In this document: positions 28,851 to 38,044 of the stretch, piece by piece
Layout of the letters: the number at the start of each line of letters is the position of its first letter
Numbering within the stretch: the first letter of the stretch is position 1
Source of the DNA: Alteromonas gracilis
GTDB taxonomy: Bacteria; Pseudomonadota; Gammaproteobacteria; Enterobacterales; Alteromonadaceae
Direction of reading: 5' to 3'
Assembly (NCBI RefSeq): GCF_002993325.1
Contig: NZ_PVNO01000002.1
Span: 186,001-250,000 of the forward strand
DNA: 64,000 nucleotides
Position numbers and translations under genes: made by a program
The notes under the pieces: generated by a model
What the model was told of the DNA's origin: nothing
The model's database searches: none
What the model saw: only the letters and a program-made list of their open reading frames with translations

Positions 28851-29973
28851 ACGCTGTTTGATTATGGCAGGCGGTACAGGCGGGCATGTTTTCCCAGGCC
28901 TTGCGGTAGCCAATGCGCTTCGTAGCGAGGGCTGGGATATTCATTGGCTGGGCACCGCCGAGCGAATGGAAGCGCAGGTGGTACCTAAGCACGGTATTCC
29001 TATTCACTTTATTCCGGTAAAAGGGCTACGTGGAAAAGGGATATCGGCACGTTTTAAGGGCGCTATGGCACTAGTAAAAAGTTTATTCTCAGCAAGACGA
29101 ATCATCAAACGGCTAAAGCCTGATGTCGTTGTTGGGTTTGGCGGCTATGCTAGCGGTCCCGGCGGGGTAGCAGCAAAAAGCTTAGGCATTCCCGTTATTG
29201 TACATGAGCAAAATGCCGCGGCAGGCATGACCAATAAGCTTCTTAGCAAAATCGCAAACCGAGTACTCCTTGGCTTTGACGATGCTAAAGAACAATTTTC
29301 AGGCGTTGCTGACCACGTGCATACTGTGGGCAATCCAGTTCGCGATGAGATTTGGCAGGTCAAATCCAAAGCTGCAGGCATGAATGCAGACGCTCGTAAA
29401 AACACTCTTGAAAACACCTGTGAGCACAAACAAGGCCTAAACATGCTTGTCGTTGGCGGCAGCTTGGGCGCACAAGTTTTGAATGAAACCGTACCTAAGA
29501 CCTGTGGTGTGCTAGAGGGCTTATCAATAAAACACCAATGCGGAAAAGGTAACAGTGAAGGTGTCATTAACGCCTATGCGTCGGTGGGCGCAGATATGTC
29601 GAAAATCGATGTCAGTGATTTTATTGATGACATGGCCGCAGCTTATGAGTGGGCAGATTTTATTGTCTGTAGAGCCGGTGCGCTTACGGTAAGTGAAGTT
29701 GCAGCTGCTGGACGCGCGGCGATTTTCGTACCGCTACCGTTTGCGGTTGACGATCACCAAACAAAAAATGCGCAGTCGCTAGTGAGGCAAAATGCAGCAC
29801 TTATGATTGCTCAATCTGTATTAAAAGAAAATTTAGGGCAGGCGGTTCGTCAGTGGTTACAACACCCTGAAAACTGCTTAACAATGGGTGCTGTTGCTAA
29901 AACATGTGCAAGCACTCATGCCACGGAAAATGTAGTAAGCCACGTTAAAAGCGTGGTAGGAGTAGGGGACTAA
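28843..29973 (+). CDS. murG: Lipid II synthase MurG
   Basis: A 376-residue GT-B glycosyltransferase that adds GlcNAc to lipid I on the inner face of the membrane. Seen: [18 protein letters not shown] at the N terminus, [14 protein letters not shown] and [11 protein letters not shown], and the donor-site block [35 protein letters not shown]. Start ATG 28843 is chosen because GGAGG lies six bases before it. Longer in-frame starts inside ftsW would add an unrelated basic stretch. Overlaps murC by one base (TAATG). Confidence 0.97.
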   Translation: MAKRCLIMAGGTGGHVFPGLAVANALRSEGWDIHWLGTAERMEAQVVPKHGIPIHFIPVKGLRGKGISARFKGAMALVKSLFSARRIIKRLKPDVVVGFGGYASGPGGVAAKSLGIPVIVHEQNAAAGMTNKLLSKIANRVLLGFDDAKEQFSGVADHVHTVGNPVRDEIWQVKSKAAGMNADARKNTLENTCEHKQGLNMLVVGGSLGAQVLNETVPKTCGVLEGLSIKHQCGKGNSEGVINAYASVGADMSKIDVSDFIDDMAAAYEWADFIVCRAGALTVSEVAAAGRAAIFVPLPFAVDDHQTKNAQSLVRQNAALMIAQSVLKENLGQAVRQWLQHPENCLTMGAVAKTCASTHATENVVSHVKSVVGVGD

Positions 29974-31418
29974 TGGTTTTTAAAACCCCATTTGAAAGCC
30001 CGCAAATGCGCAGGGTAAAAAATATATTCTTTATTGGTATTGGCGGTGCCGGTATGGGCGGTATTGCAGAAGTACTGCTTAACGAAGGTTATGCTATTGC
30101 TGGCTCTGATATTCAAGAAGGGCCTATGACACAGCGTTTAAGCGAGTTAGGTGCCGAAGTGAAAATTGGTCATCGCGCTGAAAATGTCGAAGGCATGGAT
30201 GTTATCGTTGTGTCTAGCGCAATTAACGAGCAAAACCCAGAAATTATCGTTGCTCGTGAAAAACGTATCCCTATTATTCGCCGTGCAGAAATGCTGGCGG
30301 AGTTGATGCGATTCCGTCACGGTATTGCGATAGCTGGAACGCATGGCAAAACTACCACAACCAGTTTAATTTCTACCATATTCGCAGAAGCCGAATACGA
30401 CCCTACGTTCGTGATTGGCGGCCTGTTAAATAGTGCTGGCACAAATGCCCGTTTAGGAAAAAGTCGTTATCTAATTGCCGAAGCTGATGAGAGCGATGCG
30501 TCTTTCCTTCACCTACAGCCAATGGTATCGGTGGTTACGAACATTGAAGCGGATCACATGGATACCTATGGCGGCGATTTCTCAAAGGTGAAAGATACCT
30601 TCGTAGATTTTCTGTCTAACTTGCCATTTTACGGCCAGGCCATTGTCTGTGGCGACGACGCCAATATTCAGGAGATTCGCCCGCGTATTGGTAGAAGTAT
30701 CATTACTTACGGTTTTGAGCCGCACAATGACTATCGCGCTGAAAATATTACGCTGTCATTTGGCAAAGCGAATTTTACCGTTATTCGACCGGATCACGAG
30801 CCACTAGATATAACATTAAATCTTACGGGCAACCATAACGTTTTAAATGCTCTTGCTGCCATTGCGGTGGCAACGGATGAAGGGGTAGACGACGACGCCA
30901 TTATGCGTGCTTTAGCCAGTTTTGGAGGCATTGGTCGCCGATTTGAACAGCTAGGTACATTTAACACGAGTAAAGGTGAAGTGTGCTTGGTGGATGATTA
31001 CGGCCATCATCCTACAGAAGTAAGAGCCACTATTGCTGCAGCTCGCGCAAACTGGCCTGATAAACGTTTGGTTATGGTCTACCAGCCCCATCGGTTTACG
31101 CGAACTCGTGACCTGTACGAAGATTTTGTTGAGGTGTTGTCGAGCGTTGACGCACTGCTGCTTCTTGACGTTTACGCAGCCAGTGAACAGCCGATTGAGG
31201 GTGCTGACAGTAAAGCGCTGTGTCGTTCAATTCGTCAGCGGGGACAGATAGAGCCGGTATATGTAGGCGATAAAGACGCCTTACCTTCAATTTTGGCGAA
31301 TATCATGCAAGACGGCGATATTGTGATGACCCAAGGGGCGGGTAATATCGGTCAAATCGCGAAGCTACTAGCGCGTTGTGAGTTAGAGCCAAAAACACTT
31401 ACAAAGGAAGGAGAGTGA
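29973..31418 (+). CDS. murC: UDP-MurNAc:L-alanine ligase MurC
   Basis: A 481-residue Mur ligase catalysing the first amino-acid addition in peptidoglycan precursor synthesis. N-terminal [20 protein letters not shown] loop [15 protein letters not shown] near residue 120, [14 protein letters not shown] near 170, [14 protein letters not shown] and [14 protein letters not shown] near 345-380. Complete and of usual length. Confidence 0.98.
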   Translation: MVFKTPFESPQMRRVKNIFFIGIGGAGMGGIAEVLLNEGYAIAGSDIQEGPMTQRLSELGAEVKIGHRAENVEGMDVIVVSSAINEQNPEIIVAREKRIPIIRRAEMLAELMRFRHGIAIAGTHGKTTTTSLISTIFAEAEYDPTFVIGGLLNSAGTNARLGKSRYLIAEADESDASFLHLQPMVSVVTNIEADHMDTYGGDFSKVKDTFVDFLSNLPFYGQAIVCGDDANIQEIRPRIGRSIITYGFEPHNDYRAENITLSFGKANFTVIRPDHEPLDITLNLTGNHNVLNALAAIAVATDEGVDDDAIMRALASFGGIGRRFEQLGTFNTSKGEVCLVDDYGHHPTEVRATIAAARANWPDKRLVMVYQPHRFTRTRDLYEDFVEVLSSVDALLLLDVYAASEQPIEGADSKALCRSIRQRGQIEPVYVGDKDALPSILANIMQDGDIVMTQGAGNIGQIAKLLARCELEPKTLTKEGE

Positions 31419-31419
31419 T

Positions 31420-32403
31420 ATGTCTACACCTTTAGTAAGTATTCACTCACAAAAAACACACTTGCCTAGCGAGTATGGAAAAGTTGCTGTGCTGCTTGGC
31501 GGCGATTCTGCTGAACGGGAAGTATCGTTAAATTCGGGCAACGCGGTGTTAAACGCACTGTTAAGACAAGGTGTGGATGCTTTTGCGTTCGACCCTGCAG
31601 AGCGCCCGTTAACCGATCTTCTTGAACTAAACGTAGACCGGGCGCTCATTATGCTGCACGGTCGAGGTGGTGAAGATGGCTCTATGCAAGGTGCTCTTCA
31701 GCTTCTAAAAATACCCTACACGGGAAGCCGCGTTTTGGGCTCAGCGTTGGCAATGGACAAAATTCACACTAAGCAAGTGTGGCAAAGTTTAGGTTTACCT
31801 ACCGCTAAATATGAAATTGCTGATAAAAGGCACTTTGAAGCTGGTAAGTGCAGCGCTATAATGGATAAATTGGGGAATGAAGTCATGGTAAAACCGGCCA
31901 GAGAAGGGTCGAGTATTGGCATGGCGAGAGTGACAAGCGCTAAACAACTCGAAACTGCCGTTCAGGACGCCTTTAAATATGATAATCAAGTCCTGTTAGA
32001 GCAGTATATAGACGGTCCCGAATTCACTGTTTCTGTCTTACAGGGGCAGGCGTTGCCGTCTATTCGCATGTCTACTCCACATACATTCTATGATTATGCT
32101 GCGAAATATCAGGATAATACGACTGAATATTATTGCCCAAGCGGCTTGTCTGAAGAGCAAGAAGCACAGCTAGCAAAACTAGCATCACGTGCTTTCGATG
32201 CTATTTCTGGCAGCGGCTGGGGCAGAATAGACGTTATGCAGGACAACCAAAGGCAATTTTATTTGCTAGAGGCGAATACAGTGCCTGGCATGACAGAAAA
32301 GAGTTTGGTGCCTAAGGCAGCCAAAGTTGCAGGATTAACATTTGACGAACTGGTACTCAGTATTCTTTCTACCAGTTTTGACGACGTTGCAAACAAGGCG
32401 TAG
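31420..32403 (+). CDS. ddl: D-alanine:D-alanine ligase
   Basis: A 327-residue ATP-grasp enzyme that makes the D-Ala-D-Ala used by MurF. Seen: VAVLLGGDSAEREVSLNSG, LHGRGGEDGSMQG, MVKPAREGSSIGM, LLEQYIDGPEFTVSVL and LLEANTVPGMTEKSLVP. The placement between murC and ftsQ corresponds to ddlB of E. coli. AAGGAGAG stands just before the start. Confidence 0.97.
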   Translation: MSTPLVSIHSQKTHLPSEYGKVAVLLGGDSAEREVSLNSGNAVLNALLRQGVDAFAFDPAERPLTDLLELNVDRALIMLHGRGGEDGSMQGALQLLKIPYTGSRVLGSALAMDKIHTKQVWQSLGLPTAKYEIADKRHFEAGKCSAIMDKLGNEVMVKPAREGSSIGMARVTSAKQLETAVQDAFKYDNQVLLEQYIDGPEFTVSVLQGQALPSIRMSTPHTFYDYAAKYQDNTTEYYCPSGLSEEQEAQLAKLASRAFDAISGSGWGRIDVMQDNQRQFYLLEANTVPGMTEKSLVPKAAKVAGLTFDELVLSILSTSFDDVANKA

Positions 32404-32405
32404 AC

Positions 32406-33176
32406 GTGGCTAATACCGATACTAACCAAGACAGGCAAGCTTCTGTTGAGGGCAGCAAAAGTAAATCAGCAGTGTGGGGCGGCGTCGCTTTCTTACTGTT
32501 GGTTATTGCTGGATTAGTATTTGGTGGGTTGAAAGCTAATCAGTATTTGCAAGATGAACAGCAAATGCCGGTACAGGTTATCGATTTTTCTGGTGATTAT
32601 CAGCATATCGATATTACAAAGCTTGAGCGATTGATTCGTAAAGCGCAACCAGGAAGTTTTTTTGCCCTAGACGTTAACGAGGTATTCGAACTCGTTGAAT
32701 CACAGTCTTGGGTTTACCGTGCTTCGGTTCGCAAAAAGTGGCCGAACACGCTGAAAATTTATTTGGTGGAACAGCAGCCGGTCGCCCAATGGAACGAGGA
32801 TTTGTTGTTAAACCCTTATGGGGATACGTTTAACGATGAAGGTGTAGTGCTCGATCTACCGCGTTTATATGGCCCCGGCGGTAGCGAGAAAACGGCGCTA
32901 GAAGGTTATAACGCCATGCATGCACTTATTTCAACAACAGACATGACGTTGTCTGAGTTGTCATTAAGCGAACGATTTGCATGGCAGGTGCAGTTGAAAA
33001 ACGGCATAAAATTGAATTTAGGACGTCAGGAGTTCATCGATAGGCTGCAGCGCTTTATTGATGTATATCCACTTTTGGCGCAACAAGAGAAGGCGGTGAA
33101 ATACGTCGACCTTCGCTATGACACGGGTGTTGCCGTTGGCTGGAAAGACGACAACACCACAGATGAAGAGAGTTAA
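32406..33176 (+). CDS. ftsQ: Cell division protein FtsQ
   Basis: A 256-residue bitopic division protein. Cytoplasmic N terminus, transmembrane helix at about 24-45 (AVWGGVAFLLLVIAGLVFGGL), then a periplasmic POTRA domain (VQVIDFSGDYQHIDITKLERLIRK pattern) and the beta domain that binds FtsL-FtsB. Starts with GTG 32406, AAGG seven bases upstream. Its 3-prime end is seven bases from ftsA. Confidence 0.93.
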   Translation: MANTDTNQDRQASVEGSKSKSAVWGGVAFLLLVIAGLVFGGLKANQYLQDEQQMPVQVIDFSGDYQHIDITKLERLIRKAQPGSFFALDVNEVFELVESQSWVYRASVRKKWPNTLKIYLVEQQPVAQWNEDLLLNPYGDTFNDEGVVLDLPRLYGPGGSEKTALEGYNAMHALISTTDMTLSELSLSERFAWQVQLKNGIKLNLGRQEFIDRLQRFIDVYPLLAQQEKAVKYVDLRYDTGVAVGWKDDNTTDEES

Positions 33177-33183
33177 GGAAACC

Positions 33184-34413
33184 ATGTCAAAACCTGCTGA
33201 ACGCAATTTGATTGTAGGACTAGATATCGGCACCAGCCAAGTCAAGGCTGTGGTGGGTGAATTGCTAGAAGACGATCAAATCAGTATCGTTGGCGTGGGC
33301 ACCCATGCATCTAAAGGCATGGATAAGGGCGGCGTTAACGATTTAAATTTGGTGGTTAAGTGGGTTCAGCGTGCGGTAAACGAGATGGAGTTAATGGCAG
33401 ATTGCCGTGTGTCTTCAGTTTTCATGTCTATCTCGGGTCGCCACGTTAAGTGCCAAAATGAAAACGGCATGGTACCGATTAACAATCAAGAAGTAACACA
33501 AGAAGATGTGGACAACGTTATTCATGCAGCGCGCAGTGTGCCTATTGCGGCTGAACGTCGTCTTCTGCATGTGTTACCCCAAGAGTTTACTATTGACGTG
33601 CAAGAAGGGATTAAAAACCCGATAGGCATGTCGGGCGTAAGAATGGAAGCAGATGCGCACATTATCACTTGCGCCGACGATATGGCGAAGAACATGGTGA
33701 AGTGCGTTGAGCGTTGTGAGCTTAATGCGGACCAACTGATTTTTTCAGCCCTCGCATCAAGCTATGCCGTTTTAACCGACGACGAGCGAGAGCTTGGTGT
33801 CTGTGTGGTTGATATTGGTGGCGGTACGATGGACATCGTGATTTTCACCGATGGCGCCATTCGCCACACTGCGGTCATACCGGTTGCTGGTAATCAAATT
33901 ACCAGTGACATAGCAAAAATATTTAGAACACCTATTAGTAATGCAGAGGAAATTAAGGTTAATTACGCCTGTGCATTAAAAGATATGGTGAGTATGGAAG
34001 ACAGTATTGAAGTACCTAGTGTTGGCGGACGCCCAGCTAGAGTCATGTCTCGTCATACGTTAGCTGAGGTTATTGAGCCTCGCTATCAGGAACTTTTTGA
34101 GCTGGTACATGATGAAATTCGTGCCAGCGGTCTGGAAGAGCAAATCGCAGCGGGTCTTGTACTTACTGGTGGTACCGCTAAGATGGAAGGTGCTGTTGAA
34201 TTTGCCGAAGAACTTTTCCAGATGCCCGTGCGCGTGGGCAAACCCATCAACGTAAAAGGTTTATCTGAATACGTCGATGATGCTGGATTTGCGACAGTCG
34301 TTGGGCTGCTGCAATATGGCAAAGTACAATCTGATAATAAAAAGTCCAGTACGCAGAAAACCGGTGAAAGCTTATTTCATCGTGTGCAAAGCTGGTTTAA
34401 AGGTGAATTTTAA
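33184..34413 (+). CDS. ftsA: Cell division protein FtsA
   Basis: A 409-residue actin-like ATPase that tethers FtsZ to the membrane. Start ATG 33184 is taken for its AAGGA ribosome site; an upstream in-frame ATG lies inside ftsQ. Seen: LIVGLDIGTSQVKAVVGE phosphate-1 motif, VVDIGGGTMDIVIF phosphate-2, VLTGGTAKMEG adenosine motif, and the C-terminal amphipathic helix LFHRVQSWFKGEF that inserts in the membrane. Confidence 0.97.
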   Translation: MSKPAERNLIVGLDIGTSQVKAVVGELLEDDQISIVGVGTHASKGMDKGGVNDLNLVVKWVQRAVNEMELMADCRVSSVFMSISGRHVKCQNENGMVPINNQEVTQEDVDNVIHAARSVPIAAERRLLHVLPQEFTIDVQEGIKNPIGMSGVRMEADAHIITCADDMAKNMVKCVERCELNADQLIFSALASSYAVLTDDERELGVCVVDIGGGTMDIVIFTDGAIRHTAVIPVAGNQITSDIAKIFRTPISNAEEIKVNYACALKDMVSMEDSIEVPSVGGRPARVMSRHTLAEVIEPRYQELFELVHDEIRASGLEEQIAAGLVLTGGTAKMEGAVEFAEELFQMPVRVGKPINVKGLSEYVDDAGFATVVGLLQYGKVQSDNKKSSTQKTGESLFHRVQSWFKGEF

Positions 34414-34518
34414 TTTTTTGGGGGCGCTATAGCTACGGCATTAAGGCTAGCAGGAAGCAATTAGCCTAAGGGAATGACCTGGCGTAGTGTTTAAAAGACG
34501 TACAACCGGAGAGTAAGT

Positions 34519-35685
34519 ATGTTCGAATTAATGGATAGTCACGGCGAAGAAGCCGTAATCAAAGTCATCGGTGTCGGTGGCGGCGGTGGTAATGCAGTTG
34601 AACACATGGTGTCTCAAAGCATTGAAGGCGTAGAATTTATTGCGGTAAACACAGATGCACAGGTGCTTCGTAGCTCAAGTGCAAATGTTACGCTTCAAAT
34701 TGGCTCAAGCGTAACAAAAGGCTTGGGTGCAGGTGCCGATCCGAATATCGGTCGTGAAGCAGCGCAAGAAGACAGAGAAACGATACGCCAAGCGCTTGAC
34801 GGCGCGGATATGGTGTTTATCACAGCCGGTATGGGCGGTGGTACAGGTACTGGTGCAGCGCCAGAAGTGGCAAAGATTGCCCGTGAAATGGGTATTCTAA
34901 CCGTAGCGGTTGTTACTAAGCCATTCCCATTTGAAGGTAAAAAGCGTACCTCTTTTGCTGAGCAAGGTATTGTAGAGCTTGCGAACAATGTTGACTCGTT
35001 GATCACTATTCCTAACGAAAAACTATTGAAAGTAATGGGTCCAGGCACGCCACTACTTCAGGCATTCAGCGCAGCAAATGATGTATTACGCGGCGCGGTT
35101 CAAGGTATTGCCGAGCTAATCACTCGCCCTGGTTTGATCAACGTTGACTTTGCAGACGTACGAACTGTTATGTCTGAAATGGGGAAAGCCATGATGGGGA
35201 GTGGTGCAGCAAGCGGTCCAGACCGTGCTGAAGAAGCCGCGGAATCTGCCATTGCAAGCCCGCTTCTAGAAGACATCGATTTGTCAGGTGCGCGCGGTAT
35301 CCTTGTAAACATTACTGCTGGCCCGGATTTCGCTATCGACGAGTTTGAGACTGTAGGTAATGCAGTTAAAGCATTCGCATCAGAAAACGCGACTGTGGTT
35401 GTGGGTACAGTTATTGATATGGAAATGACAGATGAGCTTCGCGTTACGGTTGTTGCGACCGGTATTGGCGCAGAGCGCAAGCCTGACATTTCGCTAGTAA
35501 GCTCTGAAGGTTCTCGCCTGACGACCCCAGCGAAAGAGTACGGCAGCACACACTCAAGTGAGCCGCGTTCTGCAGTCGGTGGTACGGAAGGTAATCAAGC
35601 GCTTAAAGCTGATGACAGTGCACAACCTGACAACGACTTGGAGTATCTAGATATTCCAGCGTTTCTTCGTAAACAGGCAGACTAA
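34519..35685 (+). CDS. ftsZ: Cell division GTPase FtsZ
   Basis: A 388-residue tubulin-like GTPase forming the division ring. KVIGVGGGGGNAVEHM nucleotide loop, tubulin signature GGGTGTGAAP, and T7-loop residues NVDFADVRTVM are intact. After a variable linker (about 320-370) the conserved tail LEYLDIPAFLRKQAD, which binds FtsA, ZipA and ZapD, is present. ZapD is encoded at 54691-55443. The 105-base gap after ftsA may hold an extra promoter, but I could not single one out. Confidence 0.99.
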   Translation: MFELMDSHGEEAVIKVIGVGGGGGNAVEHMVSQSIEGVEFIAVNTDAQVLRSSSANVTLQIGSSVTKGLGAGADPNIGREAAQEDRETIRQALDGADMVFITAGMGGGTGTGAAPEVAKIAREMGILTVAVVTKPFPFEGKKRTSFAEQGIVELANNVDSLITIPNEKLLKVMGPGTPLLQAFSAANDVLRGAVQGIAELITRPGLINVDFADVRTVMSEMGKAMMGSGAASGPDRAEEAAESAIASPLLEDIDLSGARGILVNITAGPDFAIDEFETVGNAVKAFASENATVVVGTVIDMEMTDELRVTVVATGIGAERKPDISLVSSEGSRLTTPAKEYGSTHSSEPRSAVGGTEGNQALKADDSAQPDNDLEYLDIPAFLRKQAD

Positions 35686-35830
35686 TTTAGCTGTTTGAAA
35701 ACGAAGGGAATTATTTTGCGTTTGTGATGTCTCATTAATTAGATGAAATTTCACAGCGTGAAAAATTCGCGTGAAGTGATTGTTTAAATACGCAATCTGA
35801 CGGGGTAAATATCGTCGGAACGGGTGTTTT

Positions 35831-35859
35831 TTGACATGTGAGTAATAACTCACTATAAT
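35831..35859 (+). promoter_or_regulatory. Full-consensus sigma70 promoter of lpxC with a palindrome in the spacer
   Basis: TTGACA (35831-35836), 17-base spacer, TATAAT (35854-35859): both hexamers are perfect. The spacer contains the inverted repeat GTGAGT-AATA-ACTCAC at 35838-35853, which fills all of it but one base. A protein bound there would block RNA polymerase. It lies about 38 bases before the lpxC start. Confidence 0.85.
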
Positions 35860-35896
35860 TCGCGCCCGCTTTTTTAATAGGTAAAAGCTTAAGCAG

Positions 35897-36808
35897 ATGA
35901 TTAGACAACGTACAATCAAGCAATCGGTACAAGAGACCGGTATTGGGCTTCATAAAGGGGAAAAGGTCACAATGACTCTCCGACCTGCGCCAGCAAACAC
36001 GGGTATCGTGTTTAGGCGTGTTGACCTTGAACCACATGTCGACATACCTTCGCGTGCGAACGCGGTAGGTAATACCATGCTGTGTACGTGTCTAAATAAT
36101 GAAGACGGTGTAACTATTCAAACGGTAGAACATCTGGCGTCTGCGCTTGCAGGGTTAGGTATCGACAATATCATTGTTGAGGTAGACAGTAACGAGCTGC
36201 CAATTATGGACGGAAGTGCTAGCCCGTTCGTATTTCTACTTCAATCTGCGGGTATTGAAGAGCTAAATGCGCCAAAGCGATTTATCCGAATTAAAAAGCC
36301 TGTTCGAGTTGAAGATGGCGATAAGTGGGCAGAATTAGTGCCATACGACGGTTTTCGTGTTGATTTCCAAATCGACTTTGATCACCCGGTAATTAGTCAA
36401 ACTCGTCAACATATGACGATGGATTTTGATTCATGTTCATATGTTAATGAAGTAAGTCGAGCACGTACGTTTGGCTTTATGCGCGACCTTGAATACATGA
36501 ACGCGAACAACTTAGCACTAGGCGGTAGCATGGAAAATGCTGTTGCCTTAGATGAGTTTCGCGTATTAAACCCAGAAGGGTTGCGTTACGATGATGAGTT
36601 TTTGAAACACAAGATTTTGGACGCTATTGGTGACTTATACTTAGGCGGCCATAGTTTAATTGGTGAATTACGTGCTTACAAAACAGGCCACGGTCTGAAC
36701 AATAAGCTATTAAACGCTGTGTTAGCGCAAAAAGAGTGTTGGGAGTTCGTGACATACGATTCTCAGGAAACCGCGCCAATTCGTTATGCTCAACCGGCAT
36801 TAGCGTAA
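35897..36808 (+). CDS. lpxC: UDP-3-O-acyl-GlcNAc deacetylase LpxC
   Basis: A 303-residue zinc deacetylase for the committed step of lipid A synthesis. Starts [24 protein letters not shown]. Zinc and catalytic residues: TVEHLASAL (His near 79), and [13 protein letters not shown] with His and Asp near 238-242; [19 protein letters not shown] holds a late catalytic His. It has its own promoter and a terminator, so it can be expressed apart from ftsZ. Confidence 0.98.
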   Translation: MIRQRTIKQSVQETGIGLHKGEKVTMTLRPAPANTGIVFRRVDLEPHVDIPSRANAVGNTMLCTCLNNEDGVTIQTVEHLASALAGLGIDNIIVEVDSNELPIMDGSASPFVFLLQSAGIEELNAPKRFIRIKKPVRVEDGDKWAELVPYDGFRVDFQIDFDHPVISQTRQHMTMDFDSCSYVNEVSRARTFGFMRDLEYMNANNLALGGSMENAVALDEFRVLNPEGLRYDDEFLKHKILDAIGDLYLGGHSLIGELRAYKTGHGLNNKLLNAVLAQKECWEFVTYDSQETAPIRYAQPALA

Positions 36809-36815
36809 TATTTTC

Positions 36816-36843
36816 AAAAGCCGCCTAACAGGCGGCTTTTTTT
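36816..36843 (+). terminator. Rho-independent terminator after lpxC
   Basis: Perfect 10-base-pair stem AAAAGCCGCC / GGCGGCTTTT with loop TAACA, ending in a run of seven T. Confidence 0.95.
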
Positions 36844-36986
36844 CATATGGCAATTACTGAAATAAATGATACAGTAGCCGAATAATTAATATAAATTTCA
36901 CCCATGTGCCAGAAATTAACAGTCAAAAGCGATTGTGGTTTATTTTCGTCGGGGCACTGGCGTGAAACAGCAATAATCTTCGTGGT

Positions 36987-37865
36987 ATGAAACTAACTAT
37001 TACATTAGCAGGCAAAAATAAACGTTACAGACACAGTATCAGTGTCCGCACGCTTGTTAGTGCCACCGTGCTATCGTCTATTTTTATGTTGGTATCCAGC
37101 CGTTCAACCGAATCGGTGTCCGAAGATATTGCGCGTGTGCGTTTAGCCCAAACAGAAGTCAATGAACAACAAAAAGATGTTGAGGCGCTAAAGCAACAAA
37201 CCTCCGTTAAGATAAAAGCCTTACTTTCTCATGTCGCTGAACTATCAGCGCAAGCTACGTTGCTTGATGAGAAAGGTAAGCAAATAGCAACAGAATTAGG
37301 TATGTCAGCGGCTGACCTGGACGCTTTCGTACCGGTATCGATACCGGATAACCTCCAAGACGACCCCATTCTTCACGAAATAGCAAAGCTTGAGCAATCA
37401 CTTGATTTGAAGTCTCAACAATTATCTATGCTTGAAAGTTTGGTAAGGGGTCACCATATAAACGAACAGAGCCAATTATCTGGTCGTCCGATTGAGTCAG
37501 GGTGGTTGTCTTCTTATTATGGTATGCGGGCCGATCCGTTTACAGGTAAACCAACCATGCACAAAGGGTTGGACTTTGCAGGTAAAGCAGGAGAAAACGT
37601 CGTTGCTACTGCAGCAGGTATTGTAACCTGGGCAGGCGAGCGCTACGGCTATGGCCAACTAGTAGAGATTGATCACGGTGATGGTTTTGTTACCCGATAC
37701 GGGCACAACGATGAATTGACCGTATCAATAGGCGATGTTGTCACCAAGGGTGAAGCTATTGCTAAAATGGGCAACACCGGGCGTTCAACCGGCGTTCACG
37801 TTCACTACGAAGTAATAAGAAACGGAAAACAAGTCGATCCTCTGCCTTTCGTCTACAAAAAGTAG
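36987..37865 (+). CDS. M23 (LytM-type) zinc endopeptidase
   Basis: A 292-residue membrane-anchored peptidoglycan endopeptidase. One N-terminal membrane segment at about 24-40, a coiled coil at 45-105 and another near 125-150, then an M23 domain at about 165-285. Zinc ligands HxxxD (MHKGLDFA) and HxH (GVHVHYEV) and the catalytic His in RYGHNDEL are all present, so it should be active rather than an EnvC/NlpD-like activator. It is often found between lpxC and secA in relatives of Pseudomonas and Alteromonas, in the place of E. coli secM. Exact target bond is not readable. Confidence 0.88.
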   Translation: MKLTITLAGKNKRYRHSISVRTLVSATVLSSIFMLVSSRSTESVSEDIARVRLAQTEVNEQQKDVEALKQQTSVKIKALLSHVAELSAQATLLDEKGKQIATELGMSAADLDAFVPVSIPDNLQDDPILHEIAKLEQSLDLKSQQLSMLESLVRGHHINEQSQLSGRPIESGWLSSYYGMRADPFTGKPTMHKGLDFAGKAGENVVATAAGIVTWAGERYGYGQLVEIDHGDGFVTRYGHNDELTVSIGDVVTKGEAIAKMGNTGRSTGVHVHYEVIRNGKQVDPLPFVYKK

Positions 37866-37930
37866 ATTAAGGTAGCAGCCAGGTATATTCCTGTTATCAA
37901 GGCTTTTTACAGGCAGCTTTGATGGCGGTG

Positions 37931-37980
37931 AAACACAATTTTAGAAAATCGCAAAGCACCCGAACAAACCGGTTGTGTTT
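37931..37980 (+). repeat. Inverted repeat in the secA leader
   Basis: AAACACAA (37931-37938) pairs with TTGTGTTT (37973-37980), followed by TTT. Between them lies the short palindrome ACCGGT. It sits in the 179-base gap before secA and could be a weak terminator for the M23 gene or an attenuator of secA. No SecM-like arrest peptide was found in the gap. Confidence 0.35.
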
Positions 37981-38044
37981 TTTACGTTTAATTTAGCTGT
38001 GCACAATGTGCGGCGTCTCGACAAGTAGTGGAATAAAAAAGCTA

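Noticed and set aside
37866-38044. A SecM arrest peptide before secA
   Set aside because: No frame in the gap encodes a signal sequence or an arrest motif ending in RAGP.
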